This document shows, piece by piece, positions 1 to 8,252 of a stretch of 64,000 nt of DNA. The DNA is from Streptomyces xanthii (GTDB taxonomy: Bacteria > Actinomycetota > Actinomycetes > Streptomycetales > Streptomycetaceae). Both the position numbers and the translations under genes were made by a program. The notes beneath the pieces were generated by a model. The model had not been told where the DNA came from. It saw nothing but the letters and a program-made list of their open reading frames with translations, and searched no databases. The stretch's first letter is position 1. The number at the start of each line of letters is the position of its first letter. The stretch covers positions 1,798,001 to 1,862,000 of the forward strand of contig NZ_CP061281.1 in assembly GCF_014621695.1 (NCBI RefSeq), in the 5' to 3' direction.

Positions 1-2003
1 GCGTCGACGGCGCGGCCGCGCTGCCGCTCCAGCAGGTCGCCCACGTCGACCCCGCGCGCGGCGGCCGTCTCCAGCGCCGCGAGAACTCCGGGGAACGCCG
101 CGCCGGAGGCCGCGCCGACCGCCGCGTACTGGGAGCGCAGCAGCCCGGACGCCTTGAGCGACCAGGGCATCAGCTCGCCGTCCAGGAGCAGCCAGTCGGT
201 GTCGAGCTCCTCCCACAGCCCGGCCGCGGTGACCGCGTCCCGCACCCGGGCGAGGACCGCCTCGGTGGTCTCGGCGTCGTCGAAGAACGGCCGGCCGGTC
301 CGCGTGTAGAGCGAGCCGGTGACCGACCCGTCGTCCACGCCGAACCGCTCGCGCGCGGCCTCCGCGTCGCGGCACACGAGCGCCACGGCCCGCGAGCCCA
401 TGTGCTTCTCCTCGCACACGACCCGGGCGACGCCGTCCGCCGCGTACTGGGCGAAGGCCTCCGTCGGGTGCTCCAGGAAGTCTCCGGCAGCGGCTCCGCC
501 GCGGGCCTCCACCCCGGACGTGGCGGTGGGCGCCATGGTCGGCGGCAGGTAGGGCACGAGCCGCGGGTCGACGGCGAAGCGGCTCATGACCTCCAGGGCC
601 GCCGCCGCGTTCTCCTCGCGCACGGCGACGCGACCGGCGTGCCGGGTCTCGACGGTGCGGCGCCCGTGCACGTCGGCGAGGTCGAGCGGCCGGCCCTGGT
701 GCCCGCCGGGCGCCTCCGTGGCGAGCGGCCGCACCGGCTCGTACCAGACCTGCTCGGCCGGTACGTCGACGAGTTCGCGCTCCGGCCAGCGCAGCGCGGT
801 GAGCTTGCCGCCGAAGACGACGCCGGTGTCGAGGCAGATGGTGTTGTTGAGCCAGGTGGCGTTCGGCACGGGGGTGTGGCCGTAGACGACGGCCGCCTTG
901 CCGCGGTAGTCCTCCGCCCACGGGTAGCGCACGGGCAGCCCGAACTCGTCGGTCTCCCCGGTGGTGTCCCCGTACAGCGCGTGCGAGCGCACCCGGCCAG
1001 AGGTGCGGCCGTGGTACTGCTCGGGCAGGCCCGCGTGGCACACGACGAGCTTGCCGCCGTCGAGGACGTAGTGGCTGACGAGGCCGTGCACGAACTCACG
1101 GACCTCGGTGCGGAACTCCTCGCTCTCCTTCTCCAGCTGCTGGATCGTCTCGGCGAGACCGTGCGTGTGCTGCACGTTGCGGCCCTTGAGCCAGCGCTCC
1201 AGCTTGTTCTCGTGGTTGCCGGGCACGCACAGCGCGGTGCCCGCCTTCACCATGCCCATGACGCGGCGCAGGACGCCGGGGGTGTCGGGGCCGCGGTCGA
1301 CGAGGTCGCCGACGAACACAGCGGTACGCCCTTCGGGGTGTGCGCCGTCCACATAGCCCAACTCGGCGAGCAGGGTCTCCAGTTCGGCCGCGCAGCCGTG
1401 GATGTCGCCGATGATGTCGAAGGGGCCGGTGAGGTGGGTCAGGTCGTTGTACCGCTTCTCGCGCACGACGCCCGCGTGCTCGATCTCCTCGGCTCCGCGC
1501 AGCACGTGCACCTTGCGGAACCCTTCGCGCTCCAGGTGGCGCAGGGAGCGGCGCAGTTCGCGGGTGTGCCGGGTGATGACGCGGCGGGGCATGTCGGCGC
1601 GGTCGGTGCGGGCGGCGTTCCGCGCCGCGCAGACGTCCTCGGGCACGTCGAGGACGATCGCGATGGGCAGCACGTCGTGCTTGCGGGCCAGCTCGACCAG
1701 CTGACGGCGGCTCTCCTGCTGCACGTTGGTCGCGTCGACGACGGTGAGCCGTCCCGCGGCGAGCCGCTTGCCGGCGATGTAGTGGAGCACGTCGAACGCG
1801 TCGCGGCTGGCGCTCTGGTCGTTCTCGTCGTCGGCGACCAGGCCCCGGCAGAAGTCGCTGGAGATGATCTCGGTCGCCTTGAAGTGGGCGCGGGCGAAGG
1901 TGGACTTGCCCGATCCCGACGCGCCGATGAGCACGACGAGGCTCAGGTCGGTGACGGGCAGCGTCCGTCCGCTCTCCCGGTTGTCGATGTCGGTCCCGCT
2001 CAT
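1..2003 (-). CDS. pnkp: Polynucleotide kinase-phosphatase-ligase (Pnkp), 3' end cut by window edge
   Basis: First 667 residues of an RNA end-healing and sealing enzyme; the family is usually about 850 residues, so the end of the ligase domain lies outside the window. The kinase domain has P-loop GASGSGKST at 27-35. The binuclear metallophosphatase domain has GDIHG at 199-203, GDLVDRGPD at 233-241 and GNHE near 263-266. The adenylyltransferase domain has EEKHMGSR with the candidate nucleophile Lys533. The ATG at 2001-2003 overlaps the hen1 stop codon (ATGA), so the two genes are coupled. In the studied clostridial system Pnkp heals and seals RNA broken by ribotoxins while Hen1 2'-O-methylates the repaired end. 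All three catalytic centres visible here look intact. Confidence 0.93.
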   Translation of the reverse strand, partial: MSGTDIDNRESGRTLPVTDLSLVVLIGASGSGKSTFARAHFKATEIISSDFCRGLVADDENDQSASRDAFDVLHYIAGKRLAAGRLTVVDATNVQQESRRQLVELARKHDVLPIAIVLDVPEDVCAARNAARTDRADMPRRVITRHTRELRRSLRHLEREGFRKVHVLRGAEEIEHAGVVREKRYNDLTHLTGPFDIIGDIHGCAAELETLLAELGYVDGAHPEGRTAVFVGDLVDRGPDTPGVLRRVMGMVKAGTALCVPGNHENKLERWLKGRNVQHTHGLAETIQQLEKESEEFRTEVREFVHGLVSHYVLDGGKLVVCHAGLPEQYHGRTSGRVRSHALYGDTTGETDEFGLPVRYPWAEDYRGKAAVVYGHTPVPNATWLNNTICLDTGVVFGGKLTALRWPERELVDVPAEQVWYEPVRPLATEAPGGHQGRPLDLADVHGRRTVETRHAGRVAVREENAAAALEVMSRFAVDPRLVPYLPPTMAPTATSGVEARGGAAAGDFLEHPTEAFAQYAADGVARVVCEEKHMGSRAVALVCRDAEAARERFGVDDGSVTGSLYTRTGRPFFDDAETTEAVLARVRDAVTAAGLWEELDTDWLLLDGELMPWSLKASGLLRSQYAAVGAASGAAFPGVLAALETAAARGVDVGDLLERQRGRAVD

Positions 2004-3535
2004 CCGTCCTTCGCCTCCTTCTCGGCGCGGTGCTTCTCTTCCCTGCTGTTCACGTCTGTTCTGTTCGCGGTCCCGCTCGGAGCGGGGGTGTCGGTCAGGC
2101 TGAAGACGGCCATCTGCGTCGGCGGCCCCACCTCGGGGTCGTCGGGCCCGACCGGCAGGTACGCGACCTCGTAGCCGTGCCGCCCGGCGACCCGCCCGGC
2201 CCACTCCCGGAACTCGGCGCGCGTCCACTCGAACCGGTGGTCGCCGTGCCGCGCGTGCCCGGCGGGCAGGGACTCCCAGCGGACGTTGTACTCGACGTTC
2301 GGCGTGGTCACGAGCACCGTGCGGGGCCGCGCGGAGCCGAACACCGCGTACTCGAGGGCCGGCAGCCGCGGCAGGTCGAGGTGCTCGACGACCTCGCTCA
2401 GCACCGCCGCGTCGTACCCCTTGAGCCGCTTGTCGGTGTAGGCGAGCGAACCCTGCCGCAGCTGGACGCGCGCGGCCTGCCGCTCCCCCATGCGGTCCAG
2501 CTTGAGCCGCCGGGCCGCGATGGTGAGGGCGCGCACGGACACGTCCATGCCGACGATCTCCGTGAACCGCGGGTCCTTGAGCAGCTCCTGCACCAACTGG
2601 CCCTGGCCGCAGCCCAGATCGAGCACCCGCGCCGCCCCGGCCTCCCGGAGCGCGCCGATGATCGCCTCACGCCGCCGCACCGCGAGCGGAACGGGCCGCT
2701 CCTCCGTGTCGGCCGTCTCGTCCACCGCGTTGTCGATCGCCTCGACCTCGGTGTCGTCCGCGTCCGCGAGCCGCGCCAGTTCGAGCCGGCCGAGCGCCTC
2801 CCTGGTCAGCGCCCAGCGCCGCGCCAGGTAGCGGCTGGTGATCAGCTTCTGCTCCGGGTGCCCGGCCAGCCAGCCGTCCCCGGCCCGCAGGAGCTTGTCG
2901 ACCTCGTCGGCGGACACCCAGTAGTGCTTGGCGTCGTCGAGCACGGGCAGCAGCACGTACAGGTGCCGCAGCGCGTGCGCGAGCCGCAGTTCCCCTTCGA
3001 GCACGAGCCGCACGTACCGCGACTCCCCCCACTCGGGGAACTTCTCGTCGAGCGGCACCGCCGCCACCGTCACCGCCCATCCGAGCGGCTCGAACAGCTT
3101 CCGTACGAGGTCGGGGCCGCCCCGCGCCGGCAGCGCGGGCACCTCGACGCGCAGCGGCAACGCCTCCTCGGCCCGCTCGGGCCGCGCCGCGCACACCCCG
3201 CGCAGCGCGCTGGAGAACACCGCGCTCAGCGCGACCGCCAGCAGCGACGACGCGGCGTAGGGCCGGTCGTTCACGTACTGCGCGAGCGACGCGTCGGCCG
3301 CACCGCCACGCCCCTTGCCGCCCTTGCCCTTGCCGCTCCTCACCAGCGCCACCGGATCGACCTCCAGCAGCAACGCGGCCGTGCACCGCTCCGCACTCGC
3401 CTCGGGGTAGAGGACGTGCGCGGTGCCGTAGGAGGTGGAGAACGCCTGCGCGTTCTCGGGATGCTTGTGCAGCAGAAACCCGAGGTCGGTCGCGGGGCGT
3501 TCAGGGGTACCGGTGGTACTGATCGTCAGGAACAC
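2000..3535 (-). CDS. hen1: RNA 3'-terminal ribose 2'-O-methyltransferase Hen1
   Basis: Full-length bacterial Hen1, 511 residues. The N-terminal half (about 1-260) is the Hen1-specific region that contacts Pnkp in other bacteria. The C-terminal half is a SAM methyltransferase with DLGCGQG at 306-312 and VGMDVS near 328-333. The metal-binding set typical of Hen1 is present: Glu381, Glu384 and His385 in SEVVEHLD, and His433 in GDHRFEW. It methylates the 2'-OH at an RNA break so that the sealed junction resists a second cut. It is the first gene of a two-gene operon with pnkp (4-nt overlap). Residues 68-80 are a Gly/Lys-rich insertion (GKGKGGKGRGG) that is probably a flexible linker. Confidence 0.94.
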   Translation of the reverse strand: MFLTISTTGTPERPATDLGFLLHKHPENAQAFSTSYGTAHVLYPEASAERCTAALLLEVDPVALVRSGKGKGGKGRGGAADASLAQYVNDRPYAASSLLAVALSAVFSSALRGVCAARPERAEEALPLRVEVPALPARGGPDLVRKLFEPLGWAVTVAAVPLDEKFPEWGESRYVRLVLEGELRLAHALRHLYVLLPVLDDAKHYWVSADEVDKLLRAGDGWLAGHPEQKLITSRYLARRWALTREALGRLELARLADADDTEVEAIDNAVDETADTEERPVPLAVRRREAIIGALREAGAARVLDLGCGQGQLVQELLKDPRFTEIVGMDVSVRALTIAARRLKLDRMGERQAARVQLRQGSLAYTDKRLKGYDAAVLSEVVEHLDLPRLPALEYAVFGSARPRTVLVTTPNVEYNVRWESLPAGHARHGDHRFEWTRAEFREWAGRVAGRHGYEVAYLPVGPDDPEVGPPTQMAVFSLTDTPAPSGTANRTDVNSREEKHRAEKEAKDG

Positions 3536-3620
3536 GCCACCAGTCTCCCGATCCCGGAGGCGCGCGACCAGCGAGTTTTGGCGAGGGGAGGCGCGGTACG
3601 ACCGCCCCCGTTCCGTCGAG

Positions 3621-3660
3621 GACTCCTGGGCTCCGGGGCTCCTGGGCTCCTGGGCTCCTA
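3621..3660. repeat. 8-nt tandem repeat running into a stop codon
   Basis: Five head-to-tail 8-nt units: GACTCCTG, GGCTCCGG, GGCTCCTG, GGCTCCTG, GGCTCCTA. The last unit contains the stop codon (TAG on the minus strand) of the oxidoreductase gene at 3658-4578. The array occupies the 3' spacer between that gene and hen1. No stem-loop is obvious. Confidence 0.75.
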
Positions 3661-4578
3661 CAGCTGCGACTGGACCTGTGCGGAGATCAGCTCCAGGTGG
3701 TCCAGGTCGTCCAGGTCCAGGACCTGGAGGTAGATCCTGCTCGACCCGATCGCCCCGTAGCGGCCGATCTTGTCGACGACCTCCGCCGGCGAGCCGGCCA
3801 GCCCGTTCGCCCGCAGGTCGTCGACGTCCCGGCCGATGGCCGCCGCCCGCTGCTTGATCTCCGCCTCGTCCCGGCCGACGCAGACCACCAGCGCGTTGGA
3901 GTACACCAGGTCGTCGCCGCGGCGGCCGGCCTGCTCGGCCGCCGCCCGGACCCGGCCGAACTGCCGCTCACTGTCCTCGACGGACGCGAACGGGATGTTG
4001 AACTCGTCCGCGTACCGCGCCGCCAGCCGGGGCGTCCGCTTCGCCCCGTGCCCACCGATCAGCACCGGCACCTTGGCCTGCGCCGGCTTGGGCAGCGCCG
4101 GGGAGTCGACGAGCTGGTAGTAGGTGCCGTCGTGGGTGAACGTGGCGCCGACCTCGGTGCCCCACAGCCCGGTGACAATGGCCAGCTGCTCCTCCAGCCG
4201 GTCGAACTTCTCCTTGGGGAACGGGATCCCGTACGCCTTGTGCTCCTCCTCGAACCAGCCGGCGCCCAGGCCAAGTTCGACCCGGCCGCCCGACATCTGG
4301 TCGACCTGGGCCACCTGGATGGCGAGGACACCGGGCAGCCGGAAGGTGCCCGCCGTCATCAGGGTGCCGAGGCGGATGCGCCGGGTCTCCCGGGCGAGGC
4401 CGGCCAGGGTGATCCAGGCGTCGGTGGGACCGGGCAGCCCGTCGGACGAGCCCATGCGCAAGTAATGGTCGGAGCGGAAGAAGGCGTCGAAGCCGAGGTC
4501 CTCGGTCGCCTTCGCGACGGTCAGCAACGTGTCATAGGTCGCCCCCTGCTGGGGCTCCGTGAAGATGCGAAGATCCAT
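3658..4578 (-). CDS. LLM-class F420-dependent oxidoreductase
   Basis: About 306 residues of a luciferase-like TIM barrel. The N-terminal MDLRIFTEPQQGATYDTL is followed by LGFDAFFRSDH, and the middle carries GRVELGLGAGWFEEEHKAYG, the family's cofactor-binding segment. C-terminal residues DDLRANGLAGSPAEVVDKI are also typical. Such enzymes reduce or oxidise small substrates with coenzyme F420 (or FMN) in the cytoplasm; the substrate cannot be read from sequence. The start at 4578 is chosen because related proteins begin MDLRIFTEP. Its GGAGG lies only 1 nt upstream, so an upstream ATG at 4623 (15 residues longer) remains possible. It is divergent from the small gene at 4826. Confidence 0.88.
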   Translation of the reverse strand: MDLRIFTEPQQGATYDTLLTVAKATEDLGFDAFFRSDHYLRMGSSDGLPGPTDAWITLAGLARETRRIRLGTLMTAGTFRLPGVLAIQVAQVDQMSGGRVELGLGAGWFEEEHKAYGIPFPKEKFDRLEEQLAIVTGLWGTEVGATFTHDGTYYQLVDSPALPKPAQAKVPVLIGGHGAKRTPRLAARYADEFNIPFASVEDSERQFGRVRAAAEQAGRRGDDLVYSNALVVCVGRDEAEIKQRAAAIGRDVDDLRANGLAGSPAEVVDKIGRYGAIGSSRIYLQVLDLDDLDHLELISAQVQSQL

Positions 4579-4825
4579 ACCTCCATCCTGCACGCTCGAA
4601 CGTGCGTCAACCTTGCTGGTCACTCCGGTGCCCGACCCCCACGGTCGGGTGAAAATCCGTCAACCCGGCGCTGGCACGGGCCCCGTTCAGTGACCGGGAC
4701 CGCCGGGTGATCGTTGGCCGGGGCGGTGCCGGACCGCCCGGCATCCGCGCCGGCGTCAACTGCCGGGCGTCTTGTGTGTCGTCCGCCTTTCCCCAGGTGG
4801 GAGGGCGAGGGCCGAGGAGGCCGTC

Positions 4826-4993
4826 ATGTCCGAGGAAGTCGTGTCCGTACCGCAACAACAGGGCGCGCCCAAGGGTCTGCTGCAGCAGATGGAGGAGTTG
4901 ATGGCGGCGCTCAACGCCGATCTGTCGCAGCTCGACGCGGACCTCCAGCAGAACTCGGGCGGTGTGCCGCACGCCGTGGCCGAGGAAGGCTGA
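4826..4993 (+). CDS. Small hypothetical protein, 55 residues
   Basis: Not recognised. The ATG at 4826 follows a good ribosome site (GAGGAGG at 4814-4820). The product is acidic, begins MSEEVVSVPQQQGAP and then has a predicted amphipathic helix (GLLQQMEELMAAL followed by NADLSQLDADL, heptad-like leucines) ending in a Gly/Ala tail. There is no signal peptide and no membrane segment. It is divergent from the F420-type oxidoreductase with about 250 nt between starts, so it could be a partner, an adaptor or a precursor peptide. Nothing in the sequence decides among these. The strong ribosome site and clean reading frame support a real gene. Confidence 0.65.
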   Translation: MSEEVVSVPQQQGAPKGLLQQMEELMAALNADLSQLDADLQQNSGGVPHAVAEEG

Positions 4994-5000
4994 CGCTCCG

Positions 5001-5160
5001 GATCGGCAATCCGACGGTCCGGCAATCCGCGGTCCCGCGGTCCGGCAGTCCGGCAGTCCGGCAGTCCGGCGACCAGTACAGCCGGGTCACGTCGGGTTGC
5101 CGGTCAGGCCGTCCCGTCCGGCCATCCGGTCCGGCCATCCGGTCCGGTGGCCATCCGACC
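5001..5160. repeat. Degenerate GC-rich tandem arrays (8-nt and 13-nt units)
   Basis: Directly after the stop codon of the 55-residue gene there are three exact TCCGGCAG units at 5041-5064, flanked by degenerate copies back to about 5001. A second array follows: GTCCGGCCATCCG at 5116-5128 and 5129-5141, then an expanded copy at 5142-5157. The 4994-5226 spacer contains no gene. The arrays may fold, but no clean terminator is seen. Confidence 0.7.
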
Positions 5161-5226
5161 GACCCGGCCACACGGTCTGTGCACCGTCTGGCCACCCCGG
5201 CCCGGGCGACCGGTGAGACCGCCCGG

Positions 5227-5739
5227 TCAGGCCGCCGAGTCGGATCCCGGTGCGGGACCGCCGCCCCTGCTCCGGCCGCGGTCGGTGAGTCTGCCGTCGT
5301 CCCGCTCGGGCAGGCGCCGCAGGATCTCCAGGACCCGGTCCCGGGACTCGTCCGCCGCGTCGATCGCTTCCATGCACTGCCAATAGGCCCCCTCCTCGAA
5401 GGACTCGCTCGCCACGCCGACGAGCGCGATCCCCACATCGCCGAGCAGTGCGCCGAGCTCCAGCAACGCCCCTCGCGCGTCGCCCAGTTCGGTCAGCTGT
5501 GCCGCTCGTATGCCGCCCGCTCCGACCACCGGTCCAGCGGAGCCGCCGCTGCCCCGCGCTCCCGCCTCGCTCAGGCTCAGCGCGTCGCCCCGTAATTCCG
5601 CGGGCCCTAGCATCGCCAGCCTGCTGCCGACCGCCTGGGCCAGCGCCTGTGCCTGCCACGCCTCCCTCATGATGTCCGGCGCGTCCTGGCTCTGTGCCAG
5701 GGCCCGTCGGCCGACCCCGATGAGCCGCACCGCTTCCAT
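5227..5739 (-). CDS. DUF6099 family protein
   Basis: 170 residues, beginning MEAVRLIGVGRRALAQSQ. I recognise it as the streptomycete DUF6099 family, with no known function. It is Ala/Leu-rich and helical, with a Gly-rich linker in the middle (GARGSGGSAGPVVGAGG) and an acidic helix (ASESFEEGAYWQCMEAIDAADE). No signal peptide or catalytic motif is seen. The start at 5739 is preferred to a longer frame reaching 5820 because the upstream residues look like untranslated sequence. It lies downstream of the MazG-like gene on the same strand, about 120 nt away. Confidence 0.7.
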   Translation of the reverse strand: MEAVRLIGVGRRALAQSQDAPDIMREAWQAQALAQAVGSRLAMLGPAELRGDALSLSEAGARGSGGSAGPVVGAGGIRAAQLTELGDARGALLELGALLGDVGIALVGVASESFEEGAYWQCMEAIDAADESRDRVLEILRRLPERDDGRLTDRGRSRGGGPAPGSDSAA

Positions 5740-5857
5740 CCGCGTCCCCGTCCGTCCTGCCCGAACTCCCTTGTCCACTACCCAGAGTGAGGGTCCGCGA
5801 GACGAAAAGCCAGAGGTCACCCGAAATCTGTGGACACAGAATCGGTTGTGGACAACT

Positions 5858-6388
5858 CTATGACTCCGAAGAGTGACGACCGGGGTCGCGGTCGACGGAA
5901 TCCCGGCCGGGCGCGGGAAAACGCGACTCGTTGCGGTCGATCTTCGCGTCCAGCGCGGCGAGGGCGTCGATCCCGAGGACCTCGCACAGTTGCAGCAGAT
6001 ACGCGAGCACGTCGGCGACCTCGTCGCGGACCCGGTGCGCCGAGTCTGGGTCGTCCATGACCCGGGCCGACTGCTCGGGGGTCAACCACTGGAAGATCTC
6101 GACGAGTTCGGCGGCCTCGACGCTCAGCGCCGAGGCCAGGTTCTTCGGCGTGTGGAAAGGGCCCCAGTCGCGGGCGGCGGCGAAGGCGGCGAGCCGGGCC
6201 TGCAGCGCCGCGAGGTCGGGCGTCCCCGTCGGCTGTCCGGCAGCGCCGTCCGCCTCCGGACCGAGGGCGCCCTCTCCTCCCTCACCGGCCAGGCCTCCGT
6301 CCCCGCCGTCGTCCCTGCCCGCGTCCTCGTGCCCGATCCCGCGCACGCGTCCTGGCCCGTCCCCGTTTTCCGGTGCTGTGTCTGTCAC
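5858..6388 (-). CDS. MazG-like nucleotide pyrophosphohydrolase
   Basis: 176 residues with a GTG start overlapping the ATPase stop codon (GTGA at 6385-6388). Residues 1-60 are a disordered Gly/Asp-rich leader. The rest is an all-alpha MazG/dCTPase-like domain: RDWGPFHTPKNLASALSVEAAELVEIFQWL supplies the first acidic pair (EAAELVE), and RDEVADVLAYLLQLCEVLGI supplies the second (EVADVL). These acidic residues coordinate Mg2+ in the family, which hydrolyses (d)NTPs to monophosphates. It probably sanitises the nucleotide pool. It is translationally coupled to the upstream ATPase, so the two may act together. Confidence 0.85.
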   Translation of the reverse strand: MTDTAPENGDGPGRVRGIGHEDAGRDDGGDGGLAGEGGEGALGPEADGAAGQPTGTPDLAALQARLAAFAAARDWGPFHTPKNLASALSVEAAELVEIFQWLTPEQSARVMDDPDSAHRVRDEVADVLAYLLQLCEVLGIDALAALDAKIDRNESRFPAPGRDSVDRDPGRHSSES

Positions 6389-7551
6389 GGCCTCAGGTCT
6401 ACCACCGCCGCCCCGTGCGTCCGGGCCTCGGGGACGACGGCCGACCCCTCCCCCACCGCGGCGACCAGTCGGATGTGGCCGCGGGCGCACATGCGGGCGG
6501 CGAGCGCGGCCAGTTCGCGGCTCTGGGCCGGGTCGAGCCCCCGGTCCAGGCCGTCGGCGAGCACGGTCAGGCTCTGGTAGGCGTCCGGCACCTCGGCCAC
6601 GGTGTCGACGTCCAGCACCCCCGGGCCGGTGAGCAGCACCAAGGCCAGGGCCAGATAGCGCAGTTCACCGTCGGCGAGGCGCCCGACGGGCGTGGCCGGG
6701 CCGCTCTCCCGGCCGACGACGGCGCGGACGAGGCCGTCGGTGCCGGTCTCGGCGAGCACTTCCCGTACGGGTCCCGCGAGTCCGGCGCGGGCCGCGGCGA
6801 CGAGCAGGGCGTGCCGGTGGGCGCACTCGGAACGGGTGCGCCGCAGTACCGAGGCGAGGTTGTCGCAGCCGGCGAGCAGCATGCCGTCGCCGACCGGGAC
6901 GGGGGCCCGCATCCGGGCAGGTTCGGGGTCGCAGGCGAACAGGGAGCGCAGGCCGACGACGGTCTGTTCCGCGGCGGCCAGCACCTGGCGCTGGCCCTGG
7001 GTACGGCCGGCGACGCGCAGGGGGAGCAATGCGGTGCCGAGCAGGTCGTCGGGGAGCGGGCCGCGGGTGACGGCGACGGATCCGGCGGTGTGCCAGGCGG
7101 CCTGGACGTCGCGCCGGCCCGGGTCGCGCAGGGCGGTCTCCAGGTAGGTGACGCCGGGACCGGTCAGGCGTTCGCCGACGATGCGGAGTTCGGGTTCGGC
7201 CTGCACGGCGAGGTCGAGCCGGACGGGTCCGACCGGTCCCGCGACGGTGCAGCCGATGCGGAATCCGCGGCGGTGCTGGGCGTCGGGTCTGGCCTGGTCG
7301 GGGACGCAGGCGGCGGGGTCGGGGAAGACCTCGTCGAGGTGCGCTCCCCCGCCGAGGCGGGCGAGCGCGTCGAGGGCCCGCAGCACGCTGGTCTTTCCGC
7401 TGCCGCTCGGTCCGGTCAGTACGGTGAAGGAGTTGAGGGGGACGGTGGTGCCGCGGTGTCGTGCGAAGGCCGAGAGCCGCAGCTCGGTCACGTACGGGCG
7501 GTCCGGGGTCGGGCCGGGTAAGGCGGGCGCGCCCGGCTGAAGCACGGTCAT
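6385..7551 (-). CDS. AAA/SMC-like ATPase with a degenerate Walker B
   Basis: 388 residues of the RecF/SMC-like ATP-binding class. The beta-rich start (VTELRLSAFARHRGTTVPLNSF) leads to P-loop GPSGSGKT at 47-54, and a helical insert follows. Near the C-terminus GRLADGELRYLALALVLL resembles the signature helix and SLTVLADGLDRGLD sits where Walker B (normally LLIDEP) belongs. The acidic Asp-Glu pair is replaced by Asp-Gly, so ATP hydrolysis may be weak. The ATG at 7551 has no clear ribosome site, so translation may be leaderless. It overlaps the MazG-like gene by 4 nt. Role unknown; a DNA-damage or nucleotide-stress function is only inferred from the partner. Confidence 0.8.
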   Translation of the reverse strand: MTVLQPGAPALPGPTPDRPYVTELRLSAFARHRGTTVPLNSFTVLTGPSGSGKTSVLRALDALARLGGGAHLDEVFPDPAACVPDQARPDAQHRRGFRIGCTVAGPVGPVRLDLAVQAEPELRIVGERLTGPGVTYLETALRDPGRRDVQAAWHTAGSVAVTRGPLPDDLLGTALLPLRVAGRTQGQRQVLAAAEQTVVGLRSLFACDPEPARMRAPVPVGDGMLLAGCDNLASVLRRTRSECAHRHALLVAAARAGLAGPVREVLAETGTDGLVRAVVGRESGPATPVGRLADGELRYLALALVLLTGPGVLDVDTVAEVPDAYQSLTVLADGLDRGLDPAQSRELAALAARMCARGHIRLVAAVGEGSAVVPEARTHGAAVVDLRP

Positions 7552-7668
7552 GTCGATGAACGTAGGCGCCCGCGCCCGGCAGAACCGATTTCCCTCGATG
7601 ACCTTCCTACGATCGGGGGACTATGCCGCCCGGGCTTGCCCAACGGGGTCGCCGCTCGATACGACCCC

Positions 7669-7728
7669 GATCACTGCGGCTTCGGCCAGTACGGCCCGGA
7701 TCACTGCGGATCCGGTCCGTACGGCCCG
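7669..7728. repeat. 30-nt tandem duplication
   Basis: Two adjacent 30-nt copies at 7669-7698 and 7699-7728, matching at 26 of 30 positions. Both begin GATCACTGCGG and end GTACGGCCCG. A shortened third copy follows (GTCGGTACGGGCCC). The repeat lies between the SepF-like gene (ends 7771) and the ATPase start, in an otherwise empty 219-nt spacer. Confidence 0.75.
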
Positions 7729-7770
7729 GTCGGTACGGGCCCCTTTGAGCGCGGCCCCCGTACCTCAAGG

Positions 7771-8157
7771 TCAGCCGAGCGCGCTCGCGCCGGCCACCAG
7801 GCCCTGGACCTCGGTGCCGGGCGGGGCGAGCAGGAACACGTTGCGGTCGACCCGGTGCATGCCGCAGCCGAGGCCGAGGACCACCCCGCTGCTGAAGTCC
7901 AGCACGCGCTTGGCGACTTCGCCCTCGGCGCCGGTGAGGTCGAGCAGGACGGGGATGCCGGACATGACGGTCTCGGCGACCTCGCGGGCGTCACCGAAGA
8001 CGTTGACGCGCAGGACGACGAAGCGGCGGCGCGGCTCGGTCTCGTACTCGGGCATCGCCCGGTGGTCGACCGCGGACGGCCATTCGTTGCGGCTGCGCAG
8101 CGGTACGACCTGAGCGAGCCCTTCCCACTGTTCGTCAGTGACGTCGTGGCTGTTCAA
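7771..8157 (-). CDS. SepF-like cell division protein (paralogue)
   Basis: About 128 residues. After a short polar N-terminus (NSHDVTDEQWEGLAQVVPLR) comes a SepF domain: RRRFVVLRVNVFGDAREVAETVMSGIPVLLDLTGAEGEVAKRVLDFSSGVVLGLGCGMHRVDRNVFLL. The conserved VLLDLT and RVLDFSSG segments form the SepF fold. It lacks the long N-terminal amphipathic helix and linker of the main SepF, so it is one of the shorter streptomycete paralogues. Its role in Z-ring support is inferred from the family. The start is uncertain: TTG at 8157 (Asn-Ser-His follows), GTG at 8166 or TTG at 8202 all fit the frame, and none has a strong ribosome site. Confidence 0.8.
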   Translation of the reverse strand: MNSHDVTDEQWEGLAQVVPLRSRNEWPSAVDHRAMPEYETEPRRRFVVLRVNVFGDAREVAETVMSGIPVLLDLTGAEGEVAKRVLDFSSGVVLGLGCGMHRVDRNVFLLAPPGTEVQGLVAGASALG

Positions 8158-8252
8158 TGCCCCCACCCCGTCCGGGCTCGCACTACTGTCTGCACCGGTC
8201 AATTCTTACGCCATGTCACCCGTTCAGCCCAACAGCGACACGGACGGGCATG

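Noticed and set aside
402..2174. Long plus-strand frame over pnkp
   Set aside because: Mirror of a high-GC minus-strand gene; the residues are low-complexity and the minus strand has a full catalytic set of Pnkp motifs.
5001..5160. Tandem arrays as CRISPR
   Set aside because: Units are 7-15 nt with no unique spacers, and no cas gene is present.
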